Of a DNA stretch of 64,000 nt, positions 59,618-64,000 are shown piece by piece; within the stretch, counting starts at the first letter, position 1; each line of letters begins with the position of its first letter. Source of the stretch: JBCBKU01 sp965267475 (GTDB lineage: Bacteria; Pseudomonadota; Alphaproteobacteria; Rhodobacterales; Rhodobacteraceae); the NCBI GenBank assembly GCA_965267475.1, contig OZ254079.1, forward strand, positions 2,232,001 through 2,296,000. The letters run 5' to 3'. The translations under genes and the position numbers were made by a program. The notes beneath the pieces were generated by a model. The model searched no databases and was not told where the DNA came from. It saw only the letters and a program-made list of their open reading frames with translations.

Positions 59618-60028
59618 CTATTGGGCCGTAACAATCGCCATCACGAGGTTTCCGTCCACGCGAACGGGGCCGTCTTCCGGTGCACCCAGCGTGTATTCGA
59701 AGATACCCTTCTGAAACCCACCCTTTTCGGCGTGTACCATCAGCATCAGCATGTCGCCCGGCTGAACCTCTTCCGTCAGGATTGCCGCAATATCGGTATT
59801 CTCACCGGCGCGGATCGGCGCATGGCCGATGACCAGTCCGGGTTTGCGGTCCGCATCCGTACGGTGCACCACCAGCCACCCGTTTTCAGGTGCGACGATC
59901 TTTTCTGCGGTCACCGTGCCTTCCGAGACGGATTGATCGGCGGCAACAACCATCGGTGCGGCGTGACCTGCGGCATTGGCAATGCCAGCGGTAAGGCTGA
60001 GCACTACGGCGGAAGTGAAGTATTTCAT
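59618..60028 (-). CDS. Secreted DUF7282-like protein
   Basis: 136 residues, signal peptide MKYFTSAVVLSLTAGIANAAGHA. The mature part (VVAADQSVSEGTVTAEKIVAPENGWLVVHRTDADRKPGLVIGHAPIRAGENTDIAAIL and MLMLMVHAEKGGFQKGIFEY) resembles the DUF7282 beta-sandwich family found in halophiles and marine bacteria. Function unknown. AAAGAGGA precedes the ATG. Directly upstream there is a hairpin and an ECF-like promoter, both on this strand. Opposite the ECF42 operon end, 69 bases apart. Confidence 0.8.
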   Translation of the reverse strand: MKYFTSAVVLSLTAGIANAAGHAAPMVVAADQSVSEGTVTAEKIVAPENGWLVVHRTDADRKPGLVIGHAPIRAGENTDIAAILTEEVQPGDMLMLMVHAEKGGFQKGIFEYTLGAPEDGPVRVDGNLVMAIVTAQ

Positions 60029-60043
60029 GGCTAAGTCCTCTTT

Positions 60044-60069
60044 CTCACGGTCGGCTTGTCCGACGTGAG
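60044..60069 (-). promoter_or_regulatory. Hairpin in the 5' untranslated region of the DUF7282-like gene
   Basis: CTCACG (60044-60049) pairs with CGTGAG (60064-60069) and TCGG (60051-60054) with CCGA (60060-60063), loop CTTGT, one bulged base. It ends 10 bases or so before the Shine-Dalgarno of the gene read leftward, and could stabilise the mRNA or serve as an operator. Confidence 0.55.
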
Positions 60070-60073
60070 TAAG

Positions 60074-60119
60074 GACGGGACCGGAGGAAAAAGAGTTTCA
60101 CCGGACCTCAAAAGTTTCA
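60074..60119 (-). promoter_or_regulatory. ECF-like promoter with tandem TGAAAC for the DUF7282-like gene
   Basis: On the minus strand TGAAAC (60100-60095), a 17-base spacer and CGTC (60077-60074). An additional TGAAAC lies 19 bases further upstream (60119-60114), inside an imperfect direct repeat TGAAACT...GGTCCGG. The AAC-type -35, 17-base spacing and CGTC -10 are typical of ECF sigma factors. Confidence 0.5.
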
Positions 60120-60143
60120 GGTCAGAGCCCCAACAGATCAGGG

Positions 60144-60212
60144 TTGACTTGTTGGGGCAATTTTCAGATACACCCGTCCTCGGCGCGGATCACCTCCGCG
60201 CCATGGTTTTTT
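60144..60212 (+). promoter_or_regulatory. rplU promoter and early terminator-like hairpin
   Basis: TTGACT (60144-60149) with a weak GATACA -10 (60167-60172) at a 17-base spacing. A few bases downstream a GGCGCGG/CCGCGCC stem (60182-60202, loop ATCACCT) is followed by six Ts (60207-60212), the form of an intrinsic terminator, 82 bases before the rplU start. This suggests attenuation or autoregulation of the ribosomal operon; otherwise it is a terminator for read-through from the left. Confidence 0.55.
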
Positions 60213-60293
60213 AGAGAAGCGCAGTTCGAGGCGGCGGCAGCCGAAACGCCCGATACCGGGGGCCATAGGACGCGGGCAAGAAGGGATACGCAG

Positions 60294-61007
60294 ATGTTTG
60301 CGGTCATGAAAACCGGCGGTAAGCAATACCGCGTTCAAGCGGGCGATATGCTTCGCGTGGAAAAGCTGGCGGCAAATGCCGGCGATACTGTGCAATTCAA
60401 TGAGATTTTGATGGTCGGGTCGAAGGTCGGCACGCCGCTTCTGGAAGATGCGGGCGTCCAGGCCGAGGTTGTCGACCAGATCAAGGGCGAAAAGGTCATC
60501 CATTTCGTCAAGCGTCGGCGGAAACATTCGTCGAAGCGCACGAAAGGCCACCGCCAGCAGCTCACGCTTCTTAAGATCACCGAGATCTTGGAGAAGGGTG
60601 CCGCGAAATCTGGTGTGATGGCTGCCGTGGGTGCTGGTTCGGCCGAAGCTCCGGCGCCTGCAAAGGCACCTGCCAAGAAGGCCGCGCCGAAGAAAGCGGC
60701 CCCGAAGGCTGAGGACAAACCTGCGCCGAAGAAGGCTGAACCGAAAGCCGAAGCCAAAGCCGCGCCGAAGAAAGCGGCCCCTAAAAAAGCTGCCACAGCA
60801 GATGGCGACGATCTGAAGCAGTTGTCCGGTGTCGGACCTGCGCTTGAGAAGAAGCTTCTTGCCGCTGGCGTGACGACATTCGCGCAAATCGCCGCATGGG
60901 GCGCAGATGATATTGCCGAGTTCGATGAGAAGCTGTCCTTCAAGGGCCGCATCGAACGCGAAGGCTGGGTCGAGCAAGCCAAAAAGCTTGCCGCAGAGAA
61001 GGAGTAA
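60294..61007 (+). CDS. rplU: 50S ribosomal protein L21 with C-terminal HhH extension
   Basis: 237 residues against about 103 in E. coli. L21 proper is 1-103 (MFAVMKTGGKQYRVQAGDMLRVEKL, VIHFVKRRRKHSSKRTKGHRQQLTLLKI). A Lys/Ala/Pro linker with AAPKKA-type repeats (118-167) follows, then a helix-hairpin-helix domain (171-237: DDLKQLSGVGPALEKKLLAAGVTTFAQIAAW ... FKGRIEREGWVEQAKKL). The same HhH module occurs, from memory, at the end of NuoE in Rhodobacterales. The ATG at 60294 has AAGGGA upstream. Operon with rpmA 6 bases later. Confidence 0.95.
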   Translation: MFAVMKTGGKQYRVQAGDMLRVEKLAANAGDTVQFNEILMVGSKVGTPLLEDAGVQAEVVDQIKGEKVIHFVKRRRKHSSKRTKGHRQQLTLLKITEILEKGAAKSGVMAAVGAGSAEAPAPAKAPAKKAAPKKAAPKAEDKPAPKKAEPKAEAKAAPKKAAPKKAATADGDDLKQLSGVGPALEKKLLAAGVTTFAQIAAWGADDIAEFDEKLSFKGRIEREGWVEQAKKLAAEKE

Positions 61008-61013
61008 CGCGCC

Positions 61014-61283
61014 ATGGCACACAAAAAAGCAGGCGGTTCATCCAGAAACGGGCGCGACAGCGCTGGTCGCCGTCTTGGCGTGAAGAAATATGGCGGCGAA
61101 GCTGTCATCCCGGGCAACATCATCGTGCGCCAGCGCGGCACGAAGTGGTGGCCGGGCGAAGGCGTCGGTATGGGCAAAGACCACACGATCTTTGCAACCG
61201 CCGAGGGCGCCGTGACCTTCCGCAAAGGTCTCAAAGGGCGCACATTTATTTCGGTCCTCCCAGTGGCGGAGGCCGCTGAGTAG
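61014..61283 (+). CDS. rpmA: 50S ribosomal protein L27
   Basis: 89 residues. MAHKKAGGSSRNGRDSAGRRLGVKKYGGE and VIPGNIIVRQRGTKWWPGEGVGMGKDHTIFA are the L27 signature; the N-terminal tail reaches the peptidyl transferase centre. Cotranscribed with rplU; an intrinsic terminator begins 26 bases after the stop. Confidence 0.98.
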   Translation: MAHKKAGGSSRNGRDSAGRRLGVKKYGGEAVIPGNIIVRQRGTKWWPGEGVGMGKDHTIFATAEGAVTFRKGLKGRTFISVLPVAEAAE

Positions 61284-61308
61284 CCGAACCTTCACAAAAG
61301 GCTTTTAG

Positions 61309-61343
61309 GGGGATCGGCAGAAAAGCCGGTCCCCTTCGTTTTT
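61309..61343 (+). terminator. Intrinsic terminator after rpmA
   Basis: Stem GGGGATCGGC (61309-61318) and GCCGGTCCCC (61325-61334) with the loop AGAAAA, then TTCGTTTTT (61335-61343). The T-G pair in the middle is tolerated. This is the clearest rho-independent terminator in the window. Confidence 0.92.
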
Positions 61344-61359
61344 CAAGGACCCCAAAAGC

Positions 61360-61965
61360 ATGGCCGTCGCCGTCGCACAGTTCATGGTCTTCGCAGCCAG
61401 CCAGGTCGGAACCCCCGGTCCGGCCAATATGGCGTTGATGACCACGGGTGCGAAGTTCGGCCTGTCGCGCGCATTGCCCTTTGTGGCTGGCGTCGTGGTG
61501 GGCAAGCAATTGGTGATCTGGCCCATGGGATTTGGCCTTCTGGAACTCGGGCGCCGCGCGCCCTGGGTTTTTGAGACGCTGAAGTGGGTCTCGGCGGCTT
61601 ACATCATCTGGCTCGCTTGGCGGGTGGCCAACAGCCAGTTGGCAACGCCTGATGCCGATGGGGTCGCGCCCGGGTTCGCCGCGGGTTTGCTCGTACATCC
61701 GCTGAACCCCAAAGCCTGGGCTATGATCACGGCCGGGTTCACGAATTTCGCCGCACCGGGCACCCCGGTCTTGGAGGCCACGGCCACAATTGCCATATGC
61801 CTCTTTGCGGCCCAGATCGTTTTACATCCGCTTTGGACGCTGGGAGGAGACCGGCTGGCCCATGCCGTCGCCGGGACCACGGCAGAGCGGTATCTGATGT
61901 GGAGCTTGGCGGCGCTGACTGTCGCCAGCGTGCTTTTTGTTTTGTTCGGAGGAAACGGGACATGA
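61360..61965 (+). CDS. LysE family translocator (amino acid exporter type)
   Basis: 201 residues, six hydrophobic helices. MAVAVAQFMVFAASQVGTPGPANMALMTTGAKFGLSRALPFVAGVVVG has the LysE/RhtB N-terminal (T/S)PGP(A/N)xxxx signature; VSAAYIIWLAWRVANSQLATPDADGVAPGFAAGLLVHPLNPKAWAMI holds the second NPK motif. Exports amino acids or similar. Starts a second operon with the two GNAT genes and obgE; ATGA overlap with the next gene. Confidence 0.92.
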   Translation: MAVAVAQFMVFAASQVGTPGPANMALMTTGAKFGLSRALPFVAGVVVGKQLVIWPMGFGLLELGRRAPWVFETLKWVSAAYIIWLAWRVANSQLATPDADGVAPGFAAGLLVHPLNPKAWAMITAGFTNFAAPGTPVLEATATIAICLFAAQIVLHPLWTLGGDRLAHAVAGTTAERYLMWSLAALTVASVLFVLFGGNGT

Positions 61966-62501
61966 AACTCGATCCGATCGTCAACCAGGCTGTCATCCCG
62001 GCAGAGCGTTTTCACTTGCGCCCGGTCCGGAAATCGGATGCCGGGCTTTTGGGCCTGCATGCAGGTGACGCACGTGTGGCCAAGGCAACCCGGTCGATAC
62101 CGCACCCGCTGCCGCCTGGCCTGACCGAGACGTTCATTGCCCGAGCCCATGCGGAAGATCGCGCCGAAGACATCTGGGTGATCGATGGCACCCAGTCCAA
62201 TCTGGCTGAAGTTCTTGGTGTGATTTCGCTCAAGCGGCTCGACCGCGACCAATCCGAGGTGGCCTATTGGGTGGCGCCGGCCTTCTGGAACACCGGTATC
62301 GCGTCCGAAGCGGTTCATGCGATCCTTAAGGAAAACCCGCAACAGGCCCGCACAGTCTTTGCCGAGGTGTTTCAGGACAACCCGATCTCGGCCCGCGTTC
62401 TGACGAATGCTGGGTTCGAATACATCGGCGATGCCGAGACGTTCAGCGTGGCACGCGCCCAGACGGTCCCAACTTGGACCTATCTCAAACGGTACGGCTG
62501 A
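61962..62501 (+). CDS. GNAT family N-acetyltransferase
   Basis: 179 residues, ATG at 61962 overlapping the exporter stop. RimJ/RimL-type GNAT: RFHLRPVRKSDAGLLGLHAGDARVAKATRSIPHPLPPG, VLGVISLKRLDRDQSEVAYWVAPAFWNTGIASEAVHAIL (acetyl-CoA pyrophosphate region, with the usual Q/RxxGxG/A reduced to NTGIAS) and VFQDNPISARVLTNAGFEYIGDAETF. Acetylates an unknown amine, possibly a protein N-terminus. Confidence 0.92.
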   Translation: MKLDPIVNQAVIPAERFHLRPVRKSDAGLLGLHAGDARVAKATRSIPHPLPPGLTETFIARAHAEDRAEDIWVIDGTQSNLAEVLGVISLKRLDRDQSEVAYWVAPAFWNTGIASEAVHAILKENPQQARTVFAEVFQDNPISARVLTNAGFEYIGDAETFSVARAQTVPTWTYLKRYG

Positions 62502-62505
62502 CGTC

Positions 62506-63540
62506 ATGGCAGCGCCGGGAGAGACACTGAAAACACCCCGGCTGACCCTCAGATTACCTAGGCCGGAAGACGCCGCGGTTGTGGCCGACCGGATCGGCAA
62601 TTACGATGTTACGCGTTGGCTGGCGGTCGTGCCGTACCCTTATGCGGTCGCGGACGCGGAATACTTCATCGACAAGTCGCAGGCCAAGCCGGGTCGGGTC
62701 TGGTTTATCGACCATCCCGAGCACGGCGTGATCGGTGGGATCAGCACGGATAAGGAACTGGGCTATTGGATCGCGCGTCCTTTTTGGGGGCAGGGCTTTG
62801 CGCTCGAGGCCACTTGGGGCGTCGTGGAAAACTGGTTCTCCGACCCGGAAAATGGCGATCTGACGTCAGGCTATTTCGACGGCAACGACCGATCGGCCCG
62901 CGTCCTTGAAAAGCTGGGTTTTGAACGGACAGGGCCGAAGCGGATCACCTCTGCCGCACTCCATCAGGATATCGACAGTCAAAACATGCGTCTGACGCGG
63001 GCGCGTTGGGACGCAATTTCACGGATTGAGGTCACGACAGACCGGCTGGTCTTGCGCGGGATTGAGACCTCGGATGCCGAGGCGATCGCGGCCCTTGCCG
63101 GAACCCAAGACGTCGCGCCGATGATCTTTGCGGCCAAGATCCCCTGGCCCGTGGATGAAGTGCGCCGGTTCTGCTGGGCCTGGCAATGGCGGGGGGTACC
63201 GCAATTCCGCATGGCGATTTGTTTGCCCGATGGCACCGTTATCGGGTCTTGCGGCATATCCCGCGCGCAAGAGGTGTTCTATTTCTTCGGACGCAGCGCC
63301 TGGGGCAAAGGTTACGCGACCGAAGCGATGGAAGGCTTCATCGGTCTTCTTTTCGACCGCTTTGGCCTCGATTATCTGAAGGCGGACGTGTTCCACGACA
63401 ATCCTGCCTCGCGCAATGTGCTGGGCAAGCTCGGTTTCGTGCAGACTGGCGAAGCCATGGGAACGTCGGCGGCCCGGCTTGAGCCAGAGACCGTTTCAGT
63501 CTATCGCCTGACGCCTGAGATGTTCCGGGGGCGGTCATGA
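62506..63540 (+). CDS. Tandem GNAT family N-acetyltransferase (two domains)
   Basis: 344 residues made of two GNAT domains, each about 165. First: TPRLTLRLPRPEDAAVVADRIGNYDVTRWLAVVPYPY, GYWIARPFWGQGFALEATWGVVENWF, NDRSARVLEKLGFERTG. Second (from about residue 180): TDRLVLRGIETSDAEAIAALAGTQDVAPM, FYFFGRSAWGKGYATEAMEGFIGLLFDRFGLDYLKADVFHDNPASRNVLGKLGFVQTG. Both have the R/QGxGxA acetyl-CoA loop (GQGFALEA, GKGYATEA), so both may be active. ATG at 62506; overlaps obgE by 4 bases. Confidence 0.9.
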   Translation: MAAPGETLKTPRLTLRLPRPEDAAVVADRIGNYDVTRWLAVVPYPYAVADAEYFIDKSQAKPGRVWFIDHPEHGVIGGISTDKELGYWIARPFWGQGFALEATWGVVENWFSDPENGDLTSGYFDGNDRSARVLEKLGFERTGPKRITSAALHQDIDSQNMRLTRARWDAISRIEVTTDRLVLRGIETSDAEAIAALAGTQDVAPMIFAAKIPWPVDEVRRFCWAWQWRGVPQFRMAICLPDGTVIGSCGISRAQEVFYFFGRSAWGKGYATEAMEGFIGLLFDRFGLDYLKADVFHDNPASRNVLGKLGFVQTGEAMGTSAARLEPETVSVYRLTPEMFRGRS

Positions 63541-64000
63541 AATTCCTTGACCTCGCAAAGGTTTATATCCGCTCGGGATCGGGCGGGAACGGCTGCATCA
63601 GCTTCCGTCGCGAGAAGTACATCGAATATGGCGGCCCGGATGGTGGAGATGGCGGTTCGGGCGGCGATGTCTGGGCCGAGGCTGTCGATGGCCTCAATAC
63701 CCTGATCGATTTCCGTTATCAGCAGCATTTCTATGCCGGTAACGGCAAAGCGGGCCAAGGGCGCCAGCGCACCGGCAAGGATGGCGACGATATTGTGCTG
63801 AAAGTCCCGGAAGGGACCGAAATCCTTGATGAGGACGAAGAAACCATGATCGCCGATCTGACCAGGGTTGGTGATCGCTTTCGCTTGGCGCAAGGCGGGA
63901 ATGGTGGGTTCGGGAACCTGCACTTCAAATCCTCGACCAATCAGGCGCCCCGGCACGCGAACCCCGGTCAACCCGGTGTAGAACGTACGCTTTGGCTGCG
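63537..64000 (+). CDS. obgE: GTPase ObgE/CgtA, N-terminal part (gene continues beyond the window)
   Basis: First 154 codons of an open reading frame with no stop before the window ends. The Obg fold is unmistakable: MKFLDLAKVYIRSGSGGNGCISFRREKYIEYGGPDGGDGGSGGDVWAEAVDGLNTLIDFRYQQHFYAGNGKAGQGRQRTGKDGDDIVLKVPEGTEIL and the glycine-rich AQGGNGGFGNLHFKSSTNQAPRHANPGQPG. The GTPase domain lies outside the window. ObgE acts in 50S assembly and stress control, in keeping with rplU-rpmA upstream. Confidence 0.96.
   Translation, partial: MKFLDLAKVYIRSGSGGNGCISFRREKYIEYGGPDGGDGGSGGDVWAEAVDGLNTLIDFRYQQHFYAGNGKAGQGRQRTGKDGDDIVLKVPEGTEILDEDEETMIADLTRVGDRFRLAQGGNGGFGNLHFKSSTNQAPRHANPGQPGVERTLWL

Noticed and set aside
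1..64000. CRISPR array, prophage or transposon
   Set aside because: No regularly spaced repeats, cas, phage structural or transposase genes were found on either strand.

Overview
The window looks like chromosome of a Rhodobacteraceae (Roseobacter-type alphaproteobacterium). The basis is the gene content and order: NDUFA12-like complex I protein, MlaD, DUF2155, aat and accCB together; xerD next to aroK-aroB; a ribosomal protein L21 with a C-terminal HhH extension followed by rpmA, GNAT genes and obgE; a TTAA-N7-TTAA (CtrA-type) motif in promoters; and moderately high G+C with tightly packed, 4-base-overlapping operons. No CRISPR array, insertion sequence, prophage or rRNA was seen. There is one tRNA, tRNA-Ser(CGA). 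Both ends are cut: the left edge is the tail of a patatin-like phospholipase gene, the right edge the first 154 codons of obgE.

Region by region. 1-11.5 kb: housekeeping genes (complex I assembly factor, lipid asymmetry protein MlaD, aat, acetyl-CoA carboxylase accBC) plus two MFS exporters, a GT90 glycosyltransferase, a methyltransferase, a peroxiredoxin-like protein, a DsbA-like oxidoreductase and an acyl-CoA ligase. 11.5-20.8 kb: xerD with two conserved upstream genes (one a 44-residue membrane protein), aroK-aroB, ssb, a lytic transglycosylase, a penicillin acylase family enzyme and a beta-hydroxyacid dehydrogenase. 20.9-23.7 kb: a polyamine-type ABC transporter (two permeases and ATPase, no binding protein nearby). 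23.7-30.3 kb: Ppx/GppA, a one-carbon operon (virulence-factor domain protein, MetF-like reductase, methyl-H4folate:corrinoid methyltransferase) with a structured leader, rlmE, and a tungstate ABC operon (tupABC).

30.4-48.7 kb: after an H-NS/HvrA-like gene comes a large Wzx/Wzy-type exopolysaccharide locus. It holds Wzc and Wza homologues, an initiating sugar transferase, a flippase, two polymerase/ligase-like membrane proteins, four glycosyltransferases, two left-handed beta-helix acyltransferases, a sulfotransferase-like protein, a methyltransferase and a YdcF protein. Two perfect CtrA-type boxes sit before the wza-like gene and before the sugar transferase, so capsule or holdfast-like polysaccharide may be tied to the CtrA network.

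48.9-54.8 kb is the least conventional part: a matrixin-type metalloprotease with a His/Cys-rich tail containing two CX3CX3C units, a SARP-type winged-helix/TPR regulator, a divergent PAP2/vanadium-haloperoxidase-fold protein starting with (GAE)9, a subtilisin-like S8 peptidase without signal peptide and a small unknown protein. I could not match this set to a described system; it is the best candidate for something new, but its unity is inference.

54.9-64 kb: a histidine phosphatase fused to a SnoaL-like domain, tRNA-Ser, a DUF2059 protein, an ECF42-type sigma operon (SRPBCC protein, DGPF/YciI protein, sigma factor) with a recognisable ECF promoter, a DUF7282-like secreted protein with its own ECF-like promoter, then rplU-rpmA, a strong terminator, a LysE exporter, two GNAT genes and obgE.

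Where several start codons were possible I chose by Shine-Dalgarno position, 4-base operon overlaps and family N-termini; these choices are stated. All database-type statements are from memory of the families, since no search was run.
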